Positions 26,501 through 41,500 of a DNA stretch of 64,000 bases are shown piece after piece. The DNA comes from Streblospio benedicti. Its lineage: Eukaryota; Annelida; Polychaeta; Spionida; Spionidae. The position numbers and the translations under genes are program-made. The stretch is taken from contig CM032660.1 of NCBI GenBank assembly GCA_019095985.1, positions 35,918,437 to 35,982,436 on the forward strand, written 5' to 3'. Each line of letters starts with the position of its first letter. Positions within the stretch are counted from its first letter, which is position 1. The notes beneath the pieces were generated by a model, which was not told the DNA's origin, ran no database searches, and saw nothing but the letters and a program-made list of their open reading frames with translations.

Positions 26501-29500
26501 ACATGCATATTCATGGTCTCCTACAGACCTTCATGTGTTTTTTGTTGAAATCACAAAAGCGAACGTTGCCTCATTATGATGGGCATATAAATGCATTCTT
26601 TATGTTCAGGAATGGTTAACATTAATGTTATTAAGAAACATCATAGACTATATAACTCACAAATCGAAGACAAAAATCGGCATTGATCAGTTGTCAAAGA
26701 TTTCATCTTGAGGGATTTCACAGGCTCTTCAAACACCTTGTACGTCGAGAATATCCTACAATGCATACAAAATGTTGTCTCTGCTTTCCTAAATGCTTTA
26801 GTATTAATCCTGTGTGATTTAACGTTGAATGTTTTATGGTATAGGACAATATTTCACTAATATTAAATTCCATCTTTCACGTAGTTATATTGGTTTTGAA
26901 AACCTGTCAATCAAAAGTTCTACTGGTGGCGTCATTGTATAATCATGAATATGCAAATTCGTTTTACTCCGGATTGGATTTAATGGCATTGATGGCAAAA
27001 AATACATATATCCATGAAATTTGATAGATGATACCTTGCTGTGGTATCCTAAATCATGCAATATGTGTTACCATGGAAACGAAGTCGGGCAATCACAATA
27101 CTGTCAACATGTTTGACGCTGATGCAGATTTTCACTCTGCAAACATCAACATATCTATAAGTGCAGTTTGATAATGAAGAGAGCAGGTCATGAAGGCTCC
27201 ATAATGTCCTCCTCAACAAGGTGAAGGTCAAAAAGAGGTCCAGGGCACATTGAGTGTGTACTGTTGCTCCTATTGGGTTTATTATCATTCATACAATGTT
27301 ACTGACCTCAATGTGGAATAAAACATACCAAGTAAATATAGCAGTGTTCATGTGTTGTTAGAAAACTGTTTCTTGTTGCTTGGTCATTAAATGATGTTTC
27401 AATGAATTTCTGACAATTTTACGGTATAGACATGTAAATTAATTTGGCATCTTAAGCTTTAAATTATTGGTGGGATATTTATGTCTTGCCTTGAGTATTG
27501 TTTTTTATGCCTGATGTGCTTTTAAATGTTAAGTTAGTGTAAATAATATTTTTAATCTACTATTGTCATAGAATGGAAATTTTAAGCAGTCAATGTACTA
27601 ACCATCTCAGTCTCACCCATTATATTTACCGGGGTATTATTTTCTTTTAGGCCTGACGTGCTTTTGCTGGGCGCTTCACCGATATCAGCTGAGATCTCGA
27701 TGGACAGCAAGACCAAGTTCCACCTGGACTCTCCAGGCAGCGATGCCGGGGCCCCGGACATCAGCTCACCAGCGCTGGGGGAGAAAACCATCGTGGACGA
27801 GATCAAACAGACCACGCCAAAGTGTTGGAAAACGCTGTATCATTTGCTGGACTTGTATTCAACGATGCCGGAAACAAAGACAGGTATCTGTAAAAATCCC
27901 ATTGTTAAGAGATTTATTATAAAAGATAGAACCAACATCTTAAATAATTCATTCACATTTTAATTAAATATTTTCGGTCTTGCGATCAATCTCAGAACAT
28001 AATGCAAAATGGACAAACTTAGATTACAAAACAGCTGTGTTTCAATATTACATATATAATACAAAACATGAATCACAAGACATTCAATTTGATTTTACTA
28101 AACTCAATTCCAAGATAGAAAAGACGTGTTGTTACATAATGATTACTATTTTCTAATCGCTGCTGCTGTATACATACAGAAGAGATCAGACAATAATAAT
28201 CATGAGAAGAACTGTTGCTGCGCAACCCGTAAATTTAACAAATATGTTACATAATAACAGCTTATGAAGAGAAATTAGATTTACATGTAATAAAAGCTTT
28301 TACTTTGATTTCGTATTGTATGTATTTTGGATACTTCTTTTATTTTCTTCATCAAATCTTTTGGAAAATAAGCATATATTTGTATAGGAATAAAATCTAC
28401 TAATATGATACACATACAATACACAATAAACCTTACACATCAAATCTTAAGTATTTTGTATGTGTTTCAGTGGGAAGAAAGCCGAGTACAACAGCATCGA
28501 AATTGTCTGTGATTGAAGAGGAGCCAGACAAAGCATCACAGACACAGTCGTCCATGGGCCACGACACACACAGAGAGTCGTCTCAAGAACGCTCGGTACC
28601 ACAATACCACAGGTAACATGAGAAAGATGATGTTAACATGGAAGGAAAGAATATTGCAACATGGAGACTCAACTGTAACATATCTAGAGTGGAAGCTAAA
28701 ACAAAAACTTCATTGAGAACATCTTCTGTTAGGAATGGGTTGTGTGATGCTTTGTGCACCAGTTTCCAAAACGTCAAATGATACATCATAACAACATTCC
28801 TGAACTTGTATTTAAGTAGCCTGGTGGCTTGAAAGTAGTTTCAAAAGGAATAAAATCTTTCTAATATTTAGAACTTTTTATTAGGTATTGCATGATACAA
28901 AGAAACATATTCACATGAATTAGCACTCTTCGAAGTGCCAAGTTCAATTTCATCTCTATATATATTATGCATTTCTGATTGTAAGCTTACATGCTTGTTT
29001 TCAACTATCCAGGATGTCGTCTCATCCCCCACATCATGCATTAGCCCAGAGTATCCTGGTGGGAGAACACGTGCCGCTTGTGGTGTTTGGATCAGCGAAA
29101 ATCAGCCGCCTCAAAGTAGGAAATCAAGTTTATTATATGTTGTTTTTCATCTATGCTAGAAAGCAAAATAGTTACAAGATAACTTTTTCTTTTTTTTTAG
29201 TAACTTTACCTAGCATGACGAAATGCACAGTGAGACCAATAGCAATGTGAAATGGTATATTTTGCTATTTGAATTTTGCTTGAAACTCTTGTATGTACAT
29301 AGCCACGATAGGATTAAAACTTGAGGAAAGAAGAATGTCAATTTTCCAAGTGTAAATCTTAGATATCAATCATTTCAATTGCTCTGCTATATTCATTGAC
29401 ATCAACATGATAGATTATAGTTTGGGTCATTTTCATTTGATTATTATCAGAAAACATTATTTTTCTGAGTTTTCTGAGTTGCATCTTCTTCTATTCAGTT

Positions 29501-32500
29501 GTATTCATATTTACACAGAAAGATGAACAGGGTATTGTATTTATTTTAAGATTTGGTTTACTTTTTAAGACATTTTGATTTTGTTTTATTTAAAAAAAAA
29601 ACGTTCATTTGGATGCCAATTGATAAATTAATCTCTTGTGAAGTCAAGTACTTGATCAGATTTCATTTTACTTTGTAAAATTCTGAGAACAATGCTATAT
29701 GAAGCATGTACATTTATTGGATACTTTTTTTTCATCATTCCAAAAGTTTACGCTTAGTGATGCTTTAATACTAATTGTATTTGGGTCAAGCTCTTAGCTG
29801 TACTTTTCATCGATAAAAATTTCATTCTTGTTAGAATATTTTTCTCCATTTTTTTCTGTTTTTCAAAACATTCGCTAATATTATTCCTGTATGATGCCGG
29901 TGTGGATTTTTGACTCTGTGTAGATAACAACTATTTGTCCACCCAAGCAATATCATATGTTAAAGATATAAGCAGGTGTGCTATGAATTGTAGAATTTAT
30001 CATTTCAAAGTGTATGATGACAAAAGTAAAGGCTACTGTGAGTTAATGATAAGCATTGCTTTCTTTTTATTTGGACCCTAATATATCGTCAGAGGCACAG
30101 AAACTGCATATTTACCGTAGAATCTGAATGATAGTTTTCTCTCTGTTACCAGGTGTCAGCGATGTTGAGTGGACTGAAACTGGAAGCAGACGTCAACAAC
30201 GTAAATGCATCCGTCACACATCGTGAGACCATCAAAGGTAAAACATTGGTGTCAAGCAGTATATTTACAAATTTGTTTGCAAGGCATCTGAAAATGTTTC
30301 ACATTTCTTAAAATAGCTTTCTTTTAGAGAAGCATATTAAAAGATTAGTATAATACAACGTATCTCTTGATCGAATCTTATATACAAATGAAGGGATTCT
30401 TCTTCGAAACAATCCAAACACTCAATGATAATGAGTATGATTATGATGAAGTTGCGTCATTGCACAGCAAGTGCAAGGTACAGTTATTGAGTGGAATCTA
30501 TGCTATTTTAAATATGTCCAGCTTGGGCTGGTAACCATGTCATCCTTGAGGAGTGTATTCCAATCCATGGACTCTAGCATCATGGGAGGGTGTGTGTGTT
30601 ATGTATATTACTATTTTTTACAATCTCTACACCATACACATTACTACTATTACGTGGAAAGCCTTCTATATAACAATAGTAATGTGTTTGGTGTCAGCAC
30701 CCCTCCCCTGATGCTAGGGCCCATGTTCCAATCCCTGCTGCCGTACAAAAGACCATGTGATTCTCATTCAGTGCTACGAAACACTGCAGGTGTTCTCAAG
30801 CGTAAGAGCCACGGCTCGTCGGCTGTGGCTCACGTGGGCAGCACCAGGATCATCCTGAGGGAGGGCACCTCCAAAAACTGGCAGGACGTCGTCACACTCA
30901 ATGTAGCCACATCGCAGGGTCTGTACTCGTCCTTCAGCAAAGGCTCGCGTGGGAGACAGCACAATTCGGGCCTGCTGACGGTGGGCATCATAGACGTGGA
31001 TATTCCACAGCATCCGGTCGTATTGCACGGTGGGTATCGTAATGTAGTACTGGCAGTGATGGATGTTCAATTTTTATGGGGGGTTTGATGTTTCATATTA
31101 GTGTTTGACGGTATGATGATTTATGATGATTCTGGAAATAATGGTATATTTTCTTCGTATTGATATGAAACTTGCATTCAGGCTTTGTTTTATAACCTTT
31201 AATGTTGAACTTTGAGAGACCATCTGCTACTTGGTCACTGGGCTGTACTGCAATTAATAACACAAAATATGTACTCTAGAACCTCCCATTAAGAGCACCT
31301 CTCTTAAAAGACTCACTCCATATTCAGAGAATTTCTCACGGTCTCAAGTCTTCATAAAGAACCGTGGTGATCCTCCATAAAAGATTACCTCTCGATTGAG
31401 ACCGCTTGAAGCCAGCCCCCTGGTGGTCTTATTACAATGTATAGAGGTTCTATTGTAACTCAATCACTACAAAATGTTCAAAAATAAGATCAGATTTATG
31501 GCTTCAGATATGGTTGCAAGAACTTCAAAGCAAATCTCCTCAACCTTCATGGAATTTCAATCTCGTCCTAGAGTGGTACCCTCAAAAAGTAAATCAAACT
31601 ATGACAATTTGGATGGGGAAGGATCGAATCACCACGCGTACAGTGAAATGCAAGCAGAATCGACAATACCAGACACCCAGTTACCAGAAAAGAAAGAGGA
31701 GCCACCCAGACCATTTGTGATTCACTTTAAGTCTGTATTGTCTGGACTCACTATTGGTGCTTCGTTGCTGCCTTCTCTAAAGGTATGAATGTTCAGTTCA
31801 GTTTGTTTTATTAAAACTTGCAATTCATATTAAAGCTAAACAAACTCGGAAAAAATGCTTTGTGGTAAACTTCAATTGCTTAGGCTTCATATATTTGTGG
31901 GGATGATGATTTGCATAATTTTGCAAATGTTTTTAATTTGTCATTATGATGCCTTTTTCCTAGGCTCGATATGAAATGGGGAAAGTGACAAGTTTTGGGA
32001 TCACTGGCAAAAAAGCTCGGTTCACAGTAGAACTTCGAAAGCATTCACTCAGCTTCACTTCGCAGGTCAGTATATTGCCGTTGATTTCATCAGAATATCG
32101 GTAGAAAAAGAAACAGACACAATTTATACTCTGCAAACAACAGACGTCATGTACAACACAAAGACTAATTGATTGAAAATTTTGTTTATCAAGGCAAATA
32201 AACATTTCACAAATCCAAATAGTTTGGTTAACATTTATATAAGTATATAAGCACTTACCCTTACGCATATAACAAAAGTTAGAAATGAACCAAAATAATG
32301 TGAAGAATATCAACGCATCAGTCGTGCCTAAGTACATTTTATGAACTCAAGTCCTCTCCAAGTACTTTGCATGTGTACTTGAGTACAAGTACATATACAT
32401 TTGAGTTTTTTTCAAATGTACTTTCAAGAGTCCGAGTGCAAGTACAGCAAATTGGTGTACTTCCAAGTACTGTATTTGAGGAACAACTCTAATGATATCA

Positions 32501-35500
32501 GAGTTGTGCCTAAGTACATTTTATGACTAAAGTCCAGTACAAGTACTTTGCATGTGTACTTGAGTCCACGTACAACTACATTTTGAGTTTTTTCAAATGT
32601 ACCAAGTACTGTACTCACTGTACTTGAGGAACAACTCAAAACACATCACAATTTCTTCCGTCTAACGAAACCAAATAGTTTCGTTAACATGTATATTAGT
32701 TGATAGGCACATACTGTCATATGTATATTCAACGTATAAACCAAATCAACCGGAAAAATGTGACATGTATCAGCACATCGTCCCAATTCCTCACCTGCTC
32801 TATCATCCCCAGGTGTCGATCCCGTCCAACGTGCCATCCTCTGCGAGCATCGACCTGCCTCCGATCCACATGCACGCGGACTACCGCAAGCAGGAGGAGG
32901 CTGCGGCTGGGGGTGGGGCCGGGGATGGGCTCATGGAGGCCGGGCTCGCGCTCAGGGAAGGCAGCTACCTCAACGCCGTCGCAGAGGTACTGCTTTGTTA
33001 CACGTTAATTAGGTACAGGTCATTGGATGGAAAGAGTAAGTGAGTGATTGTGTGAGTGATTAGTATTGTGCTACCTCAACGCTGTCGCAGAGGTACTACT
33101 GACCTTTTTTTTATCCACATAAGAATTCTTCTGAAATTAAATTCAAAATGTTTGCAATAAAAGTAGATAATGATTTTACGCAGTTTGGTTAAGGTGCCTC
33201 AATGCCATTGTTGAGGTGCTACAGTAGATCCTCTTGATTATGACCACTTTTGGAACCAGTGTTAGGTGGTCTCAATAGAGAGGTTCATTTTGGTAGCTGA
33301 GATACCATTTGACCTTTTGTGGCACCTACACGTTAATTAGGTACAGTTCATGGTGTTGAAAGAGTGAGTGAGTGATTGTGTGAGTGATTAGCATTGTGCG
33401 CTGAATGCGCTGCCGGTGTAAGTACGGAAGAATTGATCAATTGATGATCAATAAGTGTGCCAATGACCTGGTGTAAAATGCAAAGTCGTGAGAGCAAAAT
33501 ACTTGAATCATGACCATAAACCACAACATATACATACACTTTTAACATTTTTTTTTCCAAATATGAATTTTTCTGGAATTAAACTCAAAACGTTTGCTAT
33601 AAAGTTACATAGTGATGTGTTTAGTCAAGGTCCTGTCAGGTTATTGTCTGTTTTGTAGGTGGGAGAATTTCGCCACAGCCTCACCACAGACCTGCTCAAT
33701 CATTTGGTGTTTGTGCAAAAGGTTTTTATGAAGGAGGTATGTATGATATTTATGCATTTATAGAAATTGATCAATCATTTTATGACATGGAGCTGGCTTT
33801 GTATAAATGTAGTTGAATGGCTTATATCATTCGTCACTGTAGGTTAAATATAGAATATCATGGTCACGCTCTAAACTATAAAAAAAAAAAAAAAAAAAAA
33901 GAATTGATAACTGAAAGCCTGGATATAGAATCTACTGTAGAACCTCTATTACGTCCACCTTTGAGACCAGTGTTAGGTGGTCTCAGTAGAGAGGTGGTCT
34001 CTATACTGAGCCTTATTTTGGTAGCTTTTTGAAGGTTTGGGGCCATGAAAAGTGGTCTTATTATGGAGGTGGCCTCAATAGAGAGGTGGTCTCTATACAG
34101 AGGCTCATTTTAGTAGCTTTATGAAGGTTTGGGACCCTGAAAAGTGGTAATATTATATAGGTGGTCTCAATAGAGAGGTGGTCTTAATTGGAGGTTGTTT
34201 GTGCAGGTGAACGAGGTGGTGCAGAAGGTGTCTGGGGGCGACCAGCCGGTGCCGCTGTGGGGCAATGACGGAGGAGCCGTGAACTCTCCGTCAAAACCCC
34301 TCCTCTTCTCTCTCAACTTCCGCCTGAAGGGAATCCAAATCACAGCCACGACTCCGTCAAACAACGCTGTCCGGCTGGAAACTCCCGGTGAGCTGTTTTT
34401 CTCGTACTTAGCCATGTATGATTTATTACTTAAAATATTTGCTTCTTTCTGAAGTAGTGATTTTTTAAAGTCCTCCTGTGACAGTGTGTGCATTTCTGTC
34501 AACTTCACAATAATGATGTTTTATTTAGTGGAGTTCGAATTGCCTTTGAAAGATGTTAACTTCTAACGTTGTATGCTTTCACATACAGCCGAAGAGACTG
34601 AGTTTATGTTTCATTGCCTTTGAAATTTCATTTTGGCGATCAGCATTAAATTTCATCCATGAGCTAGGATCTTTATGTTCATCTTAGAAGCATCAAAAAT
34701 TGCTTTTTGACTACAGAGACCATTGAACTGAAGCTGTCCAACCGAGTGGAGGCAGCCAAGAATGGGCTGGACCCGTTCCACTACAGCAGCAACAGCAGCA
34801 ACCCCAAGCTGTTTGTCAAACTGGAGGTTCGCTTTCTTGCATTCGTCACGGTGATATAGTAAATTTCAGTTAATATGAATAGTGAATATGTTGCAAATCA
34901 AAAAATAGACTAATAGTACACCTAAGTGACCTTAAACCTGCTTCCTTGGTGGATTGGATAGGGTGTTGGATATGACCATACCCTTACATAGACAAGCAAA
35001 GGGCTGTGGACTACGGTTGCTCTGATAATGCCACCGCCGCAAAAAAGTCATGTCACCTCAACTGTGCTATATGCAGGCATCTAACCTGAACATGTGACTA
35101 TGACCCAAAAGTAACTCGTCCTGCCAAGTTCCCTAACATGATTTAGCTCAGCAACTACGCGTATGCAGAACGAGTGAATTGAATTCAGCATGAGTCCCTC
35201 CCAGTTTTTACTAGTCTGGACTAGCGGACTAGTCACTAAATGGGAGACTGCTGTGCTATATGCAGGCGTCTAACCTGCACACGTGCCCATGACAGGTGCT
35301 ATATGCAGGCATCATGTGACCATGACAGGTGCTATATGCAGGCGTCTAACCTGAACATGTGACCATGACAGGTGCTCTATGCAGGCGTCTAACCTGAACG
35401 TGTGACCATGACAGGTGCTATATGCAGGCTTCTAACCTGAACACATGACCATGACAGGTGCTATATGCATGCGTCTAACCTGAACGTGTGACCATGACAG

Positions 35501-38500
35501 GTGCTCTATGCAGGCGTCCAACCTGAACATGTGACCATGACATGTGCTATATGCAGGCATCATGTGACCATGACAGGTGCTATATGCAGGCGTCTAACCT
35601 GAACATGTGACCATGTGACGGGTGCTCTATGCAGGCTTCTAACCTGAACACATGACCATGTGACGGGTGCTCTATGCAGGCGTCTAACCTGAACACGTGA
35701 CCATGATATGTGCTATATGCAGGCATCTAACCTGAACGTGTGACCATAACAGGTGCAGCTGGTGCTGGCCCTCGGTTCGCTGCTCAACAACCCCATGTTC
35801 GAGGAGGCTGAGCCTGAGTTCCAGACCTTCGCTAACTTCAAGACGCGCATCAGTCTGCGGAACGCTCTGCCGGACGAGCTCATACCCGGCGTCGGCAATG
35901 AACAGGTAGGTGGTGGTGGCAATTGTATGTAGAATAGAACATTCATAGCAGATTAGGGAAAACACGGTATTCATCCACAATCGTACATAGTTGACAGACA
36001 ATGCAAGATGTAACTCAAAACGATTTGTAAAACGAACCTCTTATCTATAGTCTTTCTCTGAAAACCGTATTCTTGTAGTTTATACTCTTTGACAGGTTAA
36101 AACTTCAAATCTAAAAAACTTGTAATCTATGTACGCTCATCTTACAGCATTTTACATTTGATATCAATACTTTGTAGGAGGCCCTTCTGCTGTCTGTAAA
36201 ACGACCAGTGTTATACGTGCAGCCGGCAGCCTTTGATAAAGCAGTACTCGTGTGGCTCAATTATAAACACGCGTATGACTTCTGGACAGAGAAACGACTC
36301 GAAATGAATAAAGAAGTCCAAACAGCCACTCAACAGGTGAGAAAACCAGCATCATGTCAAAGTGCACAATGAATTTGCGTGGTTCTTTATGTTCATTTTA
36401 TGTATGAAAACTACCGGTATTGAGTTGTCTAATGAAATTTTCTTGAAACAACAGTATGAAACTATTTGTTCATACCGCTTTTTATCACTTCAGGTTCTTG
36501 ATAAGATACCAACTGTGACAGCAAACTCTGTTGTCCTGAGCACACTTTTCCTTCAACTTACGGTTGATGACCTGGGCATCTGCATACCACTGAACGCATC
36601 GCTCAATGCTAACACCTACAATGCTAAAGGTATTGCCAGTTTCATTTGGATGTGATGATGGTGTGATGATGTAGGAAGCGTTAACTTTTTTATTTTAATA
36701 GCTGAAATCCAACTTCTCGATGTGACTCAGATGTGAGATAGATTTTGCCATCGTTAGCTGATTTCTTTTTATGAATCAATGATGATATGCCATGTATTTT
36801 AGTGTTTGTTGACCCATTTTGAATAGGTCTAGGTTATTGCCATGTGTAATTTAAACTACATACAGTAGAACCTTTGGGACCATACCAGTGTTCAGTGGTC
36901 TCTATTCTGATAGTTTTATGAAGGATTGCGACTGTGAAAAGTGGTCTTAGTATAGAGGTTGTCTCAATGGAGAGGCAGTCTTACTTGGAGGTTCTACTGT
37001 ATACATATTATATCATAGACATTGTCACTCTAGTAAATGAAATTAAGTGCATTAGATGCTCACATTAAGACCACCTCTTTATTGAGACCATCTCTATAAT
37101 AAGACCGATTTGCATGGTACCAAACCACTTTCAACGGATAACCTCCATAAAGAGACCACCCCTCAATTGAGACCACTTGAAGTCAGTCGCATGGGTGGTC
37201 CTAATAGAGAGGTTTTACATTAATACTCTCCGTCTCGGCCTGCAGTTGAGGAGCCGTCGGGAGCTGCTCTCGTGCTCACCCTGGAGAAAACCCTCATCTC
37301 CGCCTGCTCTTGTGTCTCTCTCGTCAGCAAGGGAGAGTTCAAGAACTTCTGCCTCAGGTTTGCAAGCTACAGTACAGTGAATGTCCTTAACAACGGAACC
37401 CACTTTGCGGTCACAAATCCTTCCATTGTAGATTTCCATTGTTTACTCCATAATTTACTTACATTATTAATAGGCGATGCATGAGAAAAGTTTCCATTTT
37501 TCAGGTTTTCCATTGTTCACACTTCTGTTGTTGTTGAGAACATTCACAGTGAAACAAGTTAGAATACCACTAATGACTTGGGTCACATCGATCCATGCAT
37601 TAGAGACATGGTCATTTTATGCAATTACAAGATTTAATTTTGGTCAGTAATCATATAATTGTCAAAAATTGTTCCACTGGAATGGAGTTATTATATATTA
37701 AGGAGGCGGTCGTAGTTGGTTGAATATAATACCTTTGTACTTTATGAATAAAAACCATCAGTTACGCCTGCTATATTCTAAGATAAGCTGTATGTTATGC
37801 ATCTTTTCTACTTTAATACTGCGAATATCAAAATTACCATTACATTTCACAGGTTTGCCAAGGACTTTGTTGTTGACTTTGACGACTGGAAACCGATGAA
37901 AGAGAATGAACTCGACCCCATAATGAATGCCATGGAAGTTCCAGAAGGTTTGTAATTGATTATGAATAATGAACAGCATTAGAGGTATTTGTTCTGTAAA
38001 GGACTTGAGAGACTAACGGCAGGAATTATATTTTGTGTTTTCCTTTAAAGACGTTCTTTAAAATTGTGGAGATAATTGTATTCTATGTTGTCATTTTGAA
38101 TATGAATTATCAGTATTAATCGTATATTTTCTTTTTTTCTTTTAGGAACATATGAAGTGTGTTCCAGAACTCAGCAGCCAATAACTAATGATCCGAATAG
38201 CAACGCAAAGTGGGTGCTGAATGTCAAATGGAAAATGGAAGGTAAATGAGACCAGAATGAAATAAAATGTATGACTAAAGAAAATATTGTAATGGGGAGT
38301 ATATATCAATGTATACAAAAAAATGATCAAAAGATATCAAAACATGCCAAGAGACAAACATTCTTATTTTGATTTTGTTCCCGGATTGTTTTTAATTTCA
38401 TAGTACTATAGGATTATATTAGTGATAGTATGAGGATATACTATAATATGTGCTTCTGTGGCCAATTGGATAGGGAGTTGGACTCTTGACCAGAAGGTCG

Positions 38501-41500
38501 TGGGTTCGATTCCCGGTCGGATCTGATGGTGGGTGTTGAGCAAACTCACTTCTAACAGGTTGCACACTGCTCCGTGGTACCTACACATTAAATAGGTACA
38601 GGTCAGGCAAGTGAATGCTAATGTGAGCGATAAGCACGTCTGCAGTTGTGTGCTGTATGCTCCTTAGGGAGTTGAGAAAGATAGTGTGATAAGGATGCCA
38701 ATGGCCTGGTGTAGATGTAAAGTCACTATAAAATGGCAAAACTGTTAATTGCGATTGTAAATAAGCACGTTTATATTTTTTTTATAATGTACTATTGAAA
38801 TTGTCCCACTTTCATCCAAATCTCTCCACCATAGCTGGCATAGTGCTATAATCTATATATAGTTTCTAAATAAAAGTGCATACTTAAAAGTGTAATGATG
38901 ATCTTTTCAGGTATTGACATTCATCTGGACACCAGCATTGGGAAGCAGCTGTCTATTTTAGGCAATACGCTGACAGCATTCGCCTATCCAACTGAAGAAA
39001 CGAACGCTCAAGAACCTTACTCAGACGAGAGCGATGGAAACCAAATGGAAGGTGAAGATTGACATTCATTAGATTTGATTATTTTCATTATAAACTTGAC
39101 TCGCTTGCATTCTCCATTAATATGTATTAGCAATTACTTTCATAATTGATTCCGTTTGACATCATTCCGACATGCGTTTTCAAATCGACACAATTTGTCA
39201 ATTTGAAAACCTTTTTTACATCCTGTTGTGTTGATTCACTCTGAGTATCAGATGTCAACAGACCTCTGAAGCATAACTATAAGCTGATACTCAGAGTGTT
39301 TATTATGTATCTGCAGAGAGTTCTGAGTCAGAAGACGATGTGATTGCGACGTATTCCAACGATCACTTGAACAGCGTTGGTAGCAAAAGGTCGGCCGTGA
39401 TTCCGGAAGGATTGCCCGACATCGTGTACGACCCCACTATTGACCCCAAGACACGGGCGAGACTTATCGAACAACAAATGAATGAGCAGGTAAGCTTTTT
39501 AGTACCGCTAGACGTTTGTATTTAGTTCATATGGTGGGTTTTCCAAACATGCTTGTGCCTCTCTTGTCTGTATATGTAGCAAGCATGTTCCTAGGAACAT
39601 GAATAAGGGATTTGGTAATATTTCTAAATTTTATTGAATTTTGGAATTTGGAATTTACAGTTTATTTGTGAACTCTTCTGTCTGACTTCAGGTGAAGAGT
39701 GTTGAAGTTCTCAAGCAACTGGGCGCCAGTCAAAGTACGATAGAGAGTGAGCAGCGCAAACTTCAGGAGCTCGAGGCTGCAGCCGTCCATGACTTTGCGT
39801 AAAGTTCAAACATATAGATTAATGATTTCTTGAATTGCATAAACATTAAAGCAAACCATATAGCTTTGATATGACCATTCATTTTTAGCACATCAATTCT
39901 TGAACACACAGTAGAACCTCCAATTAAGACCACCTCTATAATGAGACCACTTCCATAATAAGATCACTTTTCTCGGTCCCAATCCTTCAAAATGATTCCA
40001 GTGGGAACTTCCATATAAAGACCACCTCCCCATTGACACCACTTTAAGTCGGTCCCACAAGTGGTCGTGATAGAGAAATACTACTGTAACTAATTTATGA
40101 AAAAAATAAGGTTTTTCTTCTTTTCCACTTCCAGTCAAGATTTCCAAAAGAAGTTGAAGAGACGCGGAGTGATAACGACTGTGATAAAAGACACGCTGGG
40201 TCTCGGCGGCAACAAACCGAGCTCGCACATGAGGTCGAAGTCCACGAGTCAAGCGGCACCGTTCATGTCCTCATCGTCAGTGAGACGGTCGCGTGAGAGA
40301 AACCGCAGTCAGCTCACATCCATGGTGGAAGACCAGGAGGGCTCAGAACCGGTTTCTTTGGCTAAACGGTATTGGAAATTACATATGTATCAAATTTTTC
40401 TAGGTATAATGATTAGTTTAGGGACTTGGTTTTCAGTAAGCTCTAATAATGGGCAATATAAAGCGTTTATTAGAATTTGTGTAATGAAGTTAGCTTGATT
40501 GCTTAGATTGGTTGGAGGGAGTTTGTAAGGAATAAACTTATCACTGAATTTTTGGAAGGTTTTACAATGTATTATGCACATCACACGGTAAATGGTAGTC
40601 AACAAATTAAAGGTGGACTAAACACAAATGGATTGCCGATGCTCTGACTTTCATATAGATTTACTGGTGTTTGCCATTGAATTAACATATTTGGTCTATA
40701 TCATGGAGAAGGTCATCCTTTTCTGAAAATTTTGATATACAGTAGAACCTAGAAGTAAGACCACCTCTATTGAGACAACCTCTTTAATAAGACTGATTTA
40801 CACAGTCTCAAACACTGTTAATCTCCATAAAGAGACTACTTCGGTTGAGACCACTTGAAGTCAGTCCAATGGGTGGTCTCAATGGAGAGGTTCTACTGTA
40901 GTACAAATTAAATACGAGTTAGCTAAACCCACCTAAAGTCCCTTAGACCTGTTTTGCTTAAGCTGAATGCATAGTTTTACCAAGCATTGACAACTTGTTC
41001 TCAGATTCATCAGCGGCCATCAGCGCACAATGTCGTTTGACGATCATGAGAGACTGAGAACCAACCAGCTGCGGCCAATGACTGACAGCTCCTCGTTTCC
41101 CATAGCAACAGCCAGTGACACGCAGGCATCACAATCCCAAACTTGGATTGAGGAAAATGATGTAAGTTGTTATATGCATGCAAACTATGGATGTTTGATG
41201 GTTGGAAATACAATTGAAGATTTTTTGCATGATTTATACTGTATGGGCAATAGCATTGAATTAAACCATGTAAATACAAAGAAAAAGCAATGATGTCTGC
41301 CAGTGTAATATTGATATGTGCATATTACTGCATAACACGGTGTCTAATAAAAAATCACATATTATTTTTTGATTTCTGCCATTTTGACATCAATCTATTT
41401 GTGGCATAATTATGTATGATTCGCTACCAATTATTTTGTAAGCGTTTCATGCGTAAGTAAGACATAAGATGGTTATAAACTTGTAGAAATTAATATCTTT

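Noticed and set aside
32020-32036. MITE terminal repeat (CACAGTAGAACTTC) inside exon w24
   Set aside because: It encodes FTVELRKH, conserved in the BLTP1 family, and has no matching right end; chance similarity.
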